From DASWHD01 sp036393335 (GTDB lineage Bacteria; CG2-30-53-67; CG2-30-70-394), in NCBI GenBank assembly GCA_036393335.1, contig DASWHD010000017.1, positions 1-11,010 on the forward strand: 11,010 bases of DNA, in the 5' to 3' direction. The notes below the pieces were generated by a model that was not told the origin of the DNA, did not search any database, and saw only the letters and a program-made list of their open reading frames with translations. Below are positions 1 to 7,732 of this stretch, one piece after another. Made by a program: the position numbers and the translations under genes. Positions within the stretch are counted from its first letter, which is position 1; each line of letters begins with the position of its first letter.

Positions 1-1496
<1,496 letters not shown>

Positions 1497-1506
1497 CTGG
1501 GCGACC

Positions 1507-1781
1507 GTAGGGCGGATGCCCTGCCTGCCGGCAGGCAGGCCGCAGGGCGATCCGCCGGTGGGCGACGAAGCGTGGCGGAACCGCCTGCGCCGTTCCGCCC
1601 TGGTATGGAGGGGGACGCCACGCGCGCCCCTCGCCACCCGGCACAGGTCCGGGTGGTTTCACCCCCCGTGGATGGCGGGCTCGCGCCCACCATCAGACCC
1701 GGGAGCGGGATGCGACCTACGGTCTACGTCTTTCTACCGTAAATCAGGCTTTCCCGACGTGGCGAGCAGAGCCCGCCCTAC
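1507..1781. repeat. Hairpin-rich intergenic repeat block bounded by inverted GTAGGGCGG (MITE-like)
   Basis: The space between valS and the lipoprotein gene begins with GTAGGGCGG (1507-1515) and ends with its reverse complement CCGCCCTAC (1773-1781). Inside are several stem-loops: GGCGGAAC/GTTCCGCC (1574-1581 with 1592-1599), GGGTG/CACCC around a GTTT loop, and GATGG-c-GGGC paired with GCCC-a-CCATC (1669-1678 with 1683-1692). The left end also holds a 20-bp palindrome. The right end overlaps the lipoprotein stop codon. The terminal symmetry and stacked palindromes suggest a non-coding mobile or REP-type element. No second copy is in this window, so its boundaries are inferred from the inverted ends only. 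Confidence 0.5.
1520..1539. repeat. 20-bp perfect palindrome, copy 1
   Basis: CCTGCCTGCCGGCAGGCAGG is exactly self-complementary, and the symmetry stops at these 20 bases (the next flanking pair is C opposite C). The identical 20-mer recurs at 5461-5480 in unrelated surroundings. Here it sits within the hairpin formed by GGCGGAT (1511-1517) and ATCCGCC. It looks like a small self-contained palindromic element that inserts into other repeats. Confidence 0.8.
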
Positions 1782-2059
1782 ATCTCGAACTGCTTCATCT
1801 GCGCCGCGCTGGCCTGCTCCTGGGCGAGGCCGGCGAGGCGCTTGGCCTCCGTGATATCGCCCTTGGCGTAGGCCTGGCGCGCCTCGCACACGTACTTGCG
1901 GCCGGACTCGACCTCCATGGCGGCCTTGTGGTCCATGTCCATCACGGCGATCCCCGTGAGGCTGGCATCGATCCCATCGAGGTCGCTCATCACAGAGTGG
2001 GCGCAGGCGGCGAGACCGAAGAGGGTCGAGACGAGGGCAACGGCGAGAAATTGACGCAT
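1778..2059 (-). CDS. Small predicted lipoprotein, unknown function
   Basis: This is a 93-residue protein. The N terminus is a lipoprotein signal peptide: Met-Arg, a hydrophobic stretch, then a lipobox Leu-Ala-Ala-Cys with Cys19 as the expected lipidated residue. The mature part has a short Asp-rich segment and then an amphipathic helical stretch (ARQAYAKGDITEAKRLAGLA, then an Ala/Gln-rich tail). That helix resembles the repeating helices of DUF4398-type envelope lipoproteins, but the match is only general and the protein is short. The start is well supported: AGGGAGGAA lies about 5 nt before the ATG on the minus strand. The stop codon TAG falls inside the inverted end of the neighbouring repeat block, so the original C terminus may have been trimmed. 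It diverges from the receiver-hybrid gene across about 218 bp (2060-2277) in which I see no convincing promoter. Confidence 0.75.
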   Translation of the reverse strand: MRQFLAVALVSTLFGLAACAHSVMSDLDGIDASLTGIAVMDMDHKAAMEVESGRKYVCEARQAYAKGDITEAKRLAGLAQEQASAAQMKQFEM

Positions 2060-2277
2060 GACGGTTCCTCCCTGAGCGGTGTCCAGGATGGGCTCCCCTG
2101 ACCGTGACAGTCAGCGAACGTGAAATCGCACACGGGGCGGCAAATGGCAAGAGGGCGCGGGCCTACCCGTGCTCATGGGCGCCTCCAGTCGTGGGCTTCC
2201 GATGCCGATGAAGGGAGGTATCGGAGCGCGCCCATCGACACCGTCCGAGAGGCCTTTTTTCGGGATCCAGGCCCTGT

Positions 2278-3369
2278 ATGAAGAAGGTCACCCAACAGCC
2301 TACTCGGGTGCACTTGCCGGAAGGGGGCAGCGATGCGCGGACGACGATCCTGCTCGCCACCTGCCTATCCCACCGGCTCAACAACGTGCTGTCCGGGATC
2401 GTCGGTAGCCTCGACCTCGGGGACGGCGGAGCGGCTGCCGTGGGTACGGAGGCGTTGGCCAACCTGGTGCGCCAAGCGACGCGCGAGGCGGAGACGATTG
2501 CGCGAAACCTGGCCACGATCCTCCAGGATCAGCGCCTGGGGACCGAGCGGGTGGCGGTGGAGCGATTCCTGCCGGAGGTGTTCCATCTGCTGGAGATGGG
2601 CACCGGCGAGGGGTACCGATTCGAGGTGCAGAGCCCCGCCGAGCCCCTGGAAGTGGAGGTGGAGAGCTGCATGCTAATGCGTCTCTGCCTGCTTCTCGGT
2701 CAGGCCGCCATGAGCTACGTCCAGGCGGATGAGGCCGTCCAGGCGTGGGCACAGCGAATCAAGGACAGCGGCGGCCCCATGGTCCGCCTCTCCTTCGCCC
2801 CGATCTATCTCCACGACGGGGCGGATGATGACGACGCGAATCTGGCCACTGCGTTTTTGCAGGAGGCGGTGACCGTGGCTCGATGCCTCGGCACGCGTCC
2901 GGAGGTGGGGGACGGCGGGATCATATCGTTCGAGCTGCCCCTGGCGTCGCCTACGACACCGGTCCTGACACGCGGCGACGGGGCCGACCTGCAAGGGATC
3001 CGGGTGCTGTTCGTGGATGACGAAAATGTCGTCCGGCAGGTGGTCAAATCGGCATTGCGCCGCCTCCAGGCGGACGGGACGGTGGTGGACTCGCCGCTGG
3101 AGGCGCTGCGCTTGGTGCAGGAGAACCCCGCCGGTTACGACATCCTGGTGACCGACTTCATCATGCCGGAGATGAACGGGCAGCAGCTCTTTCAGCGTAC
3201 CAAGGAGCTGGCGCCTGACCTGCCGGTGTTGATTACCAGTGGCTATGCAGAGGACGCGAAGATCCGCGAGTGTCTGCGCTACGGCGTCCGTGGCTTCCTG
3301 CCGAAGCCGTTCAAGTTAACGGTGTTCGCCGAGGCCGTGCGCAGCGCGATCGGTGTGAGGGGGGGATAG
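2278..3369 (+). CDS. Hybrid signalling protein: degenerate histidine-kinase core plus C-terminal receiver domain
   Basis: 363 residues, with no membrane segment or sensor domain. Residues ~24-90 form a dimerisation/phosphoacceptor helix pair with an H-box of the H-x-x-N-N type: LSHRLNNVLSGIVGSLDL, with His32, Asn35 and Asn36, as in HDFNN-class hybrid kinases. Residues ~95-222 resemble a HATPase fold that has lost its ATP site. The place of the N-box reads MLMRLCLLLGQAAMSYVQ with no Asn, no DxGxG or GxGxG box is visible, and only the closing strand ISFELPLA remains. Residues ~241-359 are an intact receiver: acidic pocket Asp247/Asp248, phosphoacceptor Asp293 (VTDFIMPEMNG), switch Thr320, and Lys343 in the LPKPF motif. 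Likely role: a cytosolic phosphorelay intermediate or scaffold, phosphorylated by another kinase. The ATG start has only a weak Shine-Dalgarno. A 38-codon ORF follows 3 nt after the stop. Confidence 0.85.
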   Translation: MKKVTQQPTRVHLPEGGSDARTTILLATCLSHRLNNVLSGIVGSLDLGDGGAAAVGTEALANLVRQATREAETIARNLATILQDQRLGTERVAVERFLPEVFHLLEMGTGEGYRFEVQSPAEPLEVEVESCMLMRLCLLLGQAAMSYVQADEAVQAWAQRIKDSGGPMVRLSFAPIYLHDGADDDDANLATAFLQEAVTVARCLGTRPEVGDGGIISFELPLASPTTPVLTRGDGADLQGIRVLFVDDENVVRQVVKSALRRLQADGTVVDSPLEALRLVQENPAGYDILVTDFIMPEMNGQQLFQRTKELAPDLPVLITSGYAEDAKIRECLRYGVRGFLPKPFKLTVFAEAVRSAIGVRGG

Positions 3370-3372
3370 ACG

Positions 3373-3489
3373 GTGGCTGCCCTTCACCACTACTTTCACG
3401 GTTGGCTCGTGGTGCGGGGGAGCCATCCGCCACGCCACGCGGTGTGGATGCTGGTGCTCGGAATTCTCTGCCTGCTGCTCGCGCTGTAG
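3373..3489 (+). CDS. Predicted 38-residue single-span membrane peptide
   Basis: A GTG-started ORF begins 3 nt after the receiver-hybrid stop codon. It is preceded by a purine-rich GAGGGGGGATAGA tract that could serve as Shine-Dalgarno. The first ~23 residues are His/Arg-rich (four His, plus a GSHPPRH segment). The last ~16 residues (HAVWMLVLGILCLLLAL) form one hydrophobic helix that ends the protein, as in tail-anchored or small inner-membrane peptides. The tight spacing suggests translational coupling to the signalling gene. I do not recognise a family. An ORF this short can arise by chance, so the evidence is the combination of ribosome site, spacing and a clean membrane helix. Confidence 0.42.
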   Translation: MAALHHYFHGWLVVRGSHPPRHAVWMLVLGILCLLLAL

Positions 3490-3562
3490 CCGGAGTCTTT
3501 TCCGAAACTGCCTACCCGGCTTGCTCACCAACGTCATCGCATCGGTGGCAAGATCGTAGCGG

Positions 3563-3582
3563 ATCCTCTTCTGGCAGAGGAT
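3563..3582. terminator. Possible weak terminator between convergent genes
   Basis: A perfect 7-bp stem ATCCTCT / AGAGGAT with a 6-nt loop TCTGGC lies between the + strand signalling genes and the - strand end of hemD. Only a short T run (TT) follows on the plus strand and none on the minus strand, so termination strength is doubtful. Its position between convergent genes is the main argument. Confidence 0.3.
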
Positions 3583-3607
3583 TTGACCACGTTGTGACCG
3601 GGCTGGT

Positions 3608-4393
3608 CTACCGCGTGAGGTAGGCACGGATGGCATCCAGGAAGGCGCCGCTGCTGGGGTGCTCCGCCATGGCGACGACGCGCATGCCGTGAGCGGTGCA
3701 CGCGTCGCGGGTCACGGGACCGATCACCGCCGCGGGCCAGGCGCGGGCCGCGGCGGCGAGGCCGGCTTCGGCCATGCGCGCGAGAAAGTGGTCGGCACAC
3801 GCCCCGGAGGTGAAGGTGATGAGGGCGATGTGTCGCTTGCCCAACGTCGCCCGGGTCTCCGCCGGTGAGTGGGGGACGGCCACCGCGCGGTAGGCGGTGA
3901 CCAGATCCACCGCCGCACCGACGGTGCGCAGGCCGTCCACCAACACCTCGCGGCCCTCCTCGGCGCGCGGGAAGAGAAAGCGCAGCCCCGCGACCGGATG
4001 CCGCGCGGTCAGGGTCGCCAGCAACCCTTCGGCGTTCGCCTCCTCCGGCAGGTAGTCGACCGGCCAGCCCCGGCGCCGCACCGCCTGCGCGGTTTGCTCA
4101 CCGACGACGGCCACCCGCGGCCCAGGCTCGGGCCAGGAGGCGACACGCTCGGCCAACGCCTGCACGCCGTTGGCCGAGGTGAGGAGGACCACGTCGTAGT
4201 TGGCGAGATGGGCACACGCGCGGTCCAGAGGTGCTGGATCTTCCGGCGGCTGGATCTCCATGACCGGGTACGGGATCACCTCCGCCCCCAGGGCTTCCAG
4301 CCCGGCCATGAGGTCCCGGGTCTTGGGACCCGGCCGGGTCACCACCACCACCGGCCGCGAGGCCCCGGGGCGCGGTGTGGCGGAATTAGCCAT
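3608..4393 (-). CDS. hemD: Uroporphyrinogen-III synthase
   Basis: Cyclises and inverts ring D of hydroxymethylbilane to give uroporphyrinogen III, the branch point to haem, sirohaem and corrinoids; cytosolic. The length of 261 residues is normal for a stand-alone HemD. Seen: the N-terminal strand VVVVTRPGPKTRDLMAGLEALGAEV, then YDVVLLTSANGVQALAE, VAVVGEQTAQAVRRRGW followed by NAEGLLATL in the linker region, ITFTSGACADHFLARMAEAG, and the closing block AAVIGPVTRDACTAHGMRV. The family has low sequence identity, so position after hemC adds weight. It starts 21 nt after the hemC stop with no clear Shine-Dalgarno, suggesting coupled translation. It is not fused to uroporphyrinogen methyltransferase (CobA), unlike many Deltaproteobacteria and relatives. 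The start ATG lies inside a 10-mer (TAGCCCGCAT on -) that matches the MITE ends found elsewhere in the window. Confidence 0.93.
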   Translation of the reverse strand: MANSATPRPGASRPVVVVTRPGPKTRDLMAGLEALGAEVIPYPVMEIQPPEDPAPLDRACAHLANYDVVLLTSANGVQALAERVASWPEPGPRVAVVGEQTAQAVRRRGWPVDYLPEEANAEGLLATLTARHPVAGLRFLFPRAEEGREVLVDGLRTVGAAVDLVTAYRAVAVPHSPAETRATLGKRHIALITFTSGACADHFLARMAEAGLAAAARAWPAAVIGPVTRDACTAHGMRVVAMAEHPSSGAFLDAIRAYLTR

Positions 4394-4414
4394 GCGGGCT
4401 ACCGGCGCCGCGGG

Positions 4415-5350
4415 TCACGCGCCGCGGTCGTAGAAGTCCGCGAGGATGGCATCCGCGCCGTTCGCCAGGAGGTCTTCCGCGACCTCCCGGCCGAGGATCT
4501 CCGCCGCGTCACGCGGCCCCTCCTCGCAGGCGGTAACGAAGCGGGCTCCGGTCTCGTCCGCCACCAACCCGCGGAGGGTCAGACGGTCACCGTCGATGGT
4601 CGCGTGGGCGGCGATAGGCACCTGGCAGCCGCCCTCCAGGCGGGCGAGGAGCGCGCGCTCCGCCGTGACCGCGTCGGCGCTATCCGGATGGTTGAGGAAG
4701 GCGACGTGCGCCCGGGTCATGGCATCGTCGAGGCGGGTCTCCAGCCCGAGGGCACCCTGGCCGATCGCCGGCACCATCTCCTCGATCGGGATCGGGTGGG
4801 CGATGTCCAGGGCCCAGCCTAGGCGCCGCAGGCCGGCATTGGCGAGGAGGATGGCCTCGAATTCCCCCTCGGCGAGCTTGCGCAGGCGGGTGTCGAGGTT
4901 GCCGCGCAGGGGCACGATCTGCAGGTCGGGCCGCGCCCGCAGGAGCTGCGCCTGGCGGCGCAGGCTGGCGGTGCCGACCCGCGCCCCCTGCGAGAGGTCG
5001 TGAATCGCGGTGGCGGAGTGCGACAGCAGGGCATCGCGGGGGTCCTCGCGCTCACTAGTAGCCACGAGCCCCAGACCCTCGGGGAAGACGGTGGGGACGT
5101 CCTTCATCGAATGCACCGCCAGGTCGACACGGCCGTCGAGGAGCGCCTCCTCGATCTCTTTCACGAACAACCCCTTGCCCCCGACCTGCGCCAGGGGCAC
5201 GTCGGTGATCTTGTCCCCGGTGGTCTTGATGATCCGCAGCTCCACGTGCAGACCCGGATGGGTCGACTCGAGCCGCGCCTGGACCCAGTTCGCCTGCCAC
5301 AGGGCGAGCTGCGAGCCGCGGGTGCCGATGGTGAGCTTGGTTTCAGGCAT
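4415..5350 (-). CDS. hemC: Hydroxymethylbilane synthase (porphobilinogen deaminase)
   Basis: Joins four porphobilinogen molecules into linear hydroxymethylbilane, using a covalently bound dipyrromethane cofactor; cytosolic. 311 residues, full length. Seen: TIGTRGSQLALWQA at the N terminus, GGKGLFVKEIEEALL, the HSMKDVPT loop with catalytic Asp84, RVGTASLRRQAQL, PLRGNLDTRL, AIGQGALGLE, and LEGGCQVPIAAHA with cofactor-attaching Cys242. Asp84 and Cys242 fall at the same numbers as in the E. coli enzyme. The start is supported by AGGA six nt before the ATG. It lies downstream of hemA but is separated from it by a 250-bp MITE that ends 25 bp upstream of the start codon, so its transcript level may depend on read-through of that structure. 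Confidence 0.98.
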   Translation of the reverse strand: MPETKLTIGTRGSQLALWQANWVQARLESTHPGLHVELRIIKTTGDKITDVPLAQVGGKGLFVKEIEEALLDGRVDLAVHSMKDVPTVFPEGLGLVATSEREDPRDALLSHSATAIHDLSQGARVGTASLRRQAQLLRARPDLQIVPLRGNLDTRLRKLAEGEFEAILLANAGLRRLGWALDIAHPIPIEEMVPAIGQGALGLETRLDDAMTRAHVAFLNHPDSADAVTAERALLARLEGGCQVPIAAHATIDGDRLTLRGLVADETGARFVTACEEGPRDAAEILGREVAEDLLANGADAILADFYDRGA

Positions 5351-5374
5351 GAGGAATCCTGTGAGGTTGGTGGC

Positions 5375-5624
5375 TAGCCCGCATTTCTCACCACGAGTCG
5401 TCGCGAGCCCGTGTCAATGGCGGTAGATCCTGGCTGGCCCGCGGTAGGAGCCGAATCCCTCCTGCCTGCCGGCAGGCAGGTCGGCGATTCCGGCCCGAGA
5501 GGGCCGGCCGCGCCGGGCGGCGCGGGTCGCCGGTGAAACCGGCTCCTACCCACGACGAGGACACGGTCAGGAGATGCGGGCGGTTGCGTGGTCGTAGCCA
5601 ATTCATGGTGAGAAATGCGGGCTA
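5375..5624 (-). mobile_element. MITE copy A (250 bp) between hemA and hemC
   Basis: Bounded by perfect 19-bp inverted repeats: TAGCCCGCATTTCTCACCA at 5375-5393 and its reverse complement at 5606-5624. Read on the minus strand it aligns end to end with copy B at 10403-10630. The core folds as a Y: outer stem 5444-5453 with 5540-5549 (GTAGGAGCCG/CGGCTCCTAC), second stem 5482-5487 with 5527-5532, and two hairpins at 5490-5507 and 5508-5525. The 20-bp palindrome at 5461-5480 is an extra insertion relative to copy B. The GTAGGAGCCGG...CCGGCGA motif resembles REP sequences known in Pseudomonas and relatives. The outer ends recall IS1380-type transposon ends, which is an inference from memory. It carries no coding capacity. 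The flanks CTAG/CTAA hint at a 4-bp YTAR target duplication. Confidence 0.88.
5461..5480. repeat. 20-bp perfect palindrome, copy 2, inserted in MITE A
   Basis: Identical to the palindrome at 1520-1539. Copy B of the MITE reads GAATCCCTTCGGCGAT on the matching strand, while copy A reads GAATCCCT, then the 20-mer, then TCGGCGAT. This is a clean 20-bp gain (or loss) with no other change at the junction. It falls in the internal loop between the two nested stems, where it adds a hairpin without breaking pairing. Confidence 0.9.
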
Positions 5625-5632
5625 ACCCCTCC

Positions 5633-6892
5633 CTATGAAATGCCGAACATCCTACGGATGATGGAGATGGCGGTCTGGTCACCACCACGGGTGGCGTGCT
5701 TGAGGGCGACGGTGGGTTCGTGCAGGAACTTGTTGGTGAGGGAGCGGGCGAGGCACTCCACCGCCTGGCGCTGCTCGTCGGTCAGGTCGGGCAGCCGCGC
5801 CAGCGCCTTGGCAACCTCCTGCTCGCGGAAGCGCTCCCCATGCTCCCGCAGGGCGACGATCAGGGGGGCGGCGGCACGGCCTCGCAGCCATGCCTCGAAG
5901 GCGGCGACCTCCCGGTCGATGATCTCGTGGGCCCGCTCGGTCTCCCGCTGCCGCTCTTCCTTGTTCGTGTCGACCACCGACTGCAAGTCGTCGATGTCGT
6001 ACAGGTAGCAGTTGTCGAGGCGTTCGATCTCCGGGTCGAGGTTACGCGGCACGGCGATATCGATGAAGAACACCGGCTGGTGGCGGCGATCGTGCATCAC
6101 CCGGGTCATGTCCTGGCGGGTGAGGACATAGTCCGTGGCGGCGGTGGAGGCGATGACGATGTCGGTGCGAATCAGGGAGTCGCGATAGTCCTCGTAGCGG
6201 ATGGCCGATCCCTGGAACCGCTCGGCGAGCTGTACCGCCCGGCCGTAGGTACGGTTGGTCACCAGGATCTTGTGCGCCCCGGCGCCGAGGAGGTGTTGCG
6301 CCGCCAGCTCCGCCATCTCCCCGGCGCCGATGAGCATCACCGTCTTGTCTTCGAGGCTGCCGAAGATCTTCTTGGCCAGCTCCACGGCGGCGTAGCTAAT
6401 GGACACGGCGCTGCGGGCGATGGCCGTCTCGGTCCGCACCCGCTTGGCGGTCGACAGGGCGCGCTCCAGTGCGTGGTGCAGGACCGAGCCGGTAGCCCCC
6501 GCGGCGCGGGCGCGGGCAAAGGCGTCCTTGAGCTGGCCGAGGATCTGTGGCTCACCCACCACCATGGAGTCGAGGCTCGACGCGACCCGGAAGAGGTGCA
6601 CCACGGCCTGGCGTCCGTGGTGGTGATAGAGGTGAGGGATCACGTCCGTGCCGTTGGTCTGCCGGGTAAAGAACCGCATCAGCGAGTCGCGGCCGTTCTC
6701 TGCATCCTCCACCGAGGCGTATGCCTCGACCCGGTTGCAGGTGGATAGGAGCAGACACTCGGGGAGGTTGGCGCCGTCGTGGAGGCCACGGACCAGATCG
6801 CACACCCGGTCCTGCGGAATGGCGAGCTGCTCCCGCAGCGCCACCGGCGCGGTCTTGTGCGACAGGCCGACGGTGATGAGCTGCAGCGCCAT
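5633..6892 (-). CDS. hemA: Glutamyl-tRNA reductase
   Basis: Reduces glutamyl-tRNA to glutamate-1-semialdehyde with NADPH, the first committed step of the C5 tetrapyrrole pathway; cytosolic. 419 residues, full length. Seen: N-terminal TVGLSHKTAPVALRE, the catalytic motif LLLSTCNRVEAYA with nucleophile Cys52, SLDSMVVGEPQILGQLKDAF, AKRVRTETAI, the Rossmann loop VMLIGAGEMAELAAQHL at ~186-202 for NADPH, FFIDIAVPRNLDPEI with DNCYLYDIDDLQ, and the C-terminal dimerisation helices. The start codon directly abuts the stop of the upstream hemX-like gene (TAA then ATG, zero spacing), which implies translational coupling. No strong Shine-Dalgarno is visible. The stop TAG lies 8 bp before the end of MITE copy A. 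Confidence 0.98.
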   Translation of the reverse strand: MALQLITVGLSHKTAPVALREQLAIPQDRVCDLVRGLHDGANLPECLLLSTCNRVEAYASVEDAENGRDSLMRFFTRQTNGTDVIPHLYHHHGRQAVVHLFRVASSLDSMVVGEPQILGQLKDAFARARAAGATGSVLHHALERALSTAKRVRTETAIARSAVSISYAAVELAKKIFGSLEDKTVMLIGAGEMAELAAQHLLGAGAHKILVTNRTYGRAVQLAERFQGSAIRYEDYRDSLIRTDIVIASTAATDYVLTRQDMTRVMHDRRHQPVFFIDIAVPRNLDPEIERLDNCYLYDIDDLQSVVDTNKEERQRETERAHEIIDREVAAFEAWLRGRAAAPLIVALREHGERFREQEVAKALARLPDLTDEQRQAVECLARSLTNKFLHEPTVALKHATRGGDQTAISIIRRMFGIS

Positions 6893-7732
6893 TTATGCAC
6901 CCGGCGGCTTCAGTGCGTTGAAGAACTGGAAGCTATGGAAGCCGGTGAAGAAGATGTTGACGATGATGTAGCTGAACATCGCGAGGGCGAACCCGGCGAT
7001 GGAAAGCTGGGCCGCCTTACGGCCCCGCCAGCCGAAGGCCTGGCGCATGTTCAGGATCAGGCCGTAGATCAGCCAGGTGCCGCACGACCAGGCGATCTTC
7101 GCGTCGAACGGCAACCTGCCATATACCACCTCGGCCCAGATGGCGCCGGTCAGGATTCCCAGGGTGAGGAGGGGAAAGCCGATGGCGATGGCCTGGAAGT
7201 TGATCTCGTCGAGGGTGGCGAGGGGCGGCAGGCGCCGGAAGCTCGCGCCCGGGTGATGGGACTTCACTTCGCGTTCTTGCAGCAGGTACATCCAACCCAC
7301 GGCAAACGCGATCACGAACGCGGCGTCGGCGAGGAAGGCAAAACTGGTGTGGGCGAGGAACCAGCCGCTTTTCAGGATCGCCGGTGCCTGGCTGCTCTCC
7401 TGGCCCAGGAAGGCCGCGTACAGCATCGGGATGAAGGCGATGGGCAGGACGAAGCTCCCCACCACCGGCAACCGGTAGCGCGCCTCCAGTCCCGCCAGGA
7501 GGGTGATGATCACCCAGGAGAAGAACACCATGCTCCCGCCGTGGGTGGCCGTGGGGAAATGGCCGGTACGGACCCAGATCGTCCCCAACAGGACGGTATG
7601 GGTGGCGAAACCGATGATCACCGCCGCGAGGTAAATTCGCCCGAGGGCATGCCCCCCGCGGCTGAAATAGAGGAGGCTGAAGACCGTGCCTATGAAATAG
7701 GTGGTCAGGGCGAGGTAGAAGAGCGGTAACAT
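6893..7732 (-). CDS. HemX/CcsA-family membrane protein with degenerate WWD motif
   Basis: 279 residues with about eight hydrophobic segments (roughly 2-22, 33-51, 66-82, 90-108, 124-150, 180-200, 214-230, 243-263), matching the cytochrome c assembly/CcsA fold. Conserved His positions of the family are visible: His45 (GFATHTV), His128 (FLAHTSFAFLAD) and His265 (FFTGFHSF). However, the tryptophan-rich haem-handling loop of true CcsA (WGxxWxWDxKE) is replaced by YGRLPFDAKIAW after GAIWAEVV; only the Asp and Lys remain. That loss and its fusion-tight position before hemA fit a HemX-like protein, which in Bacillus controls glutamyl-tRNA reductase level, better than an active cytochrome c synthase. 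Annotation pipelines may call it CcsB or CcsA. The start has no clear Shine-Dalgarno, and no better in-frame start is seen upstream. Confidence 0.85.
   Translation of the reverse strand: MLPLFYLALTTYFIGTVFSLLYFSRGGHALGRIYLAAVIIGFATHTVLLGTIWVRTGHFPTATHGGSMVFFSWVIITLLAGLEARYRLPVVGSFVLPIAFIPMLYAAFLGQESSQAPAILKSGWFLAHTSFAFLADAAFVIAFAVGWMYLLQEREVKSHHPGASFRRLPPLATLDEINFQAIAIGFPLLTLGILTGAIWAEVVYGRLPFDAKIAWSCGTWLIYGLILNMRQAFGWRGRKAAQLSIAGFALAMFSYIIVNIFFTGFHSFQFFNALKPPGA

Noticed and set aside
2098..2114. Inverted repeat CTGAC-N7-GTCAG as an operator
   Set aside because: Only 5 bp per arm, with no second site or recognised regulator motif; chance is likely.
4392..4417. hemD as part of a CobA-HemD fusion
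   Set aside because: HemD starts 21 nt after hemC, with no methyltransferase domain in its 261 residues.
3869..4822. 317-codon open frame on the plus strand
   Set aside because: Antisense to hemD and hemC and crosses both; low-complexity Arg/Gly/His-rich translation.
5696..6748. 350-codon open frame on the plus strand
   Set aside because: Antisense shadow of hemA, which has complete catalytic motifs.
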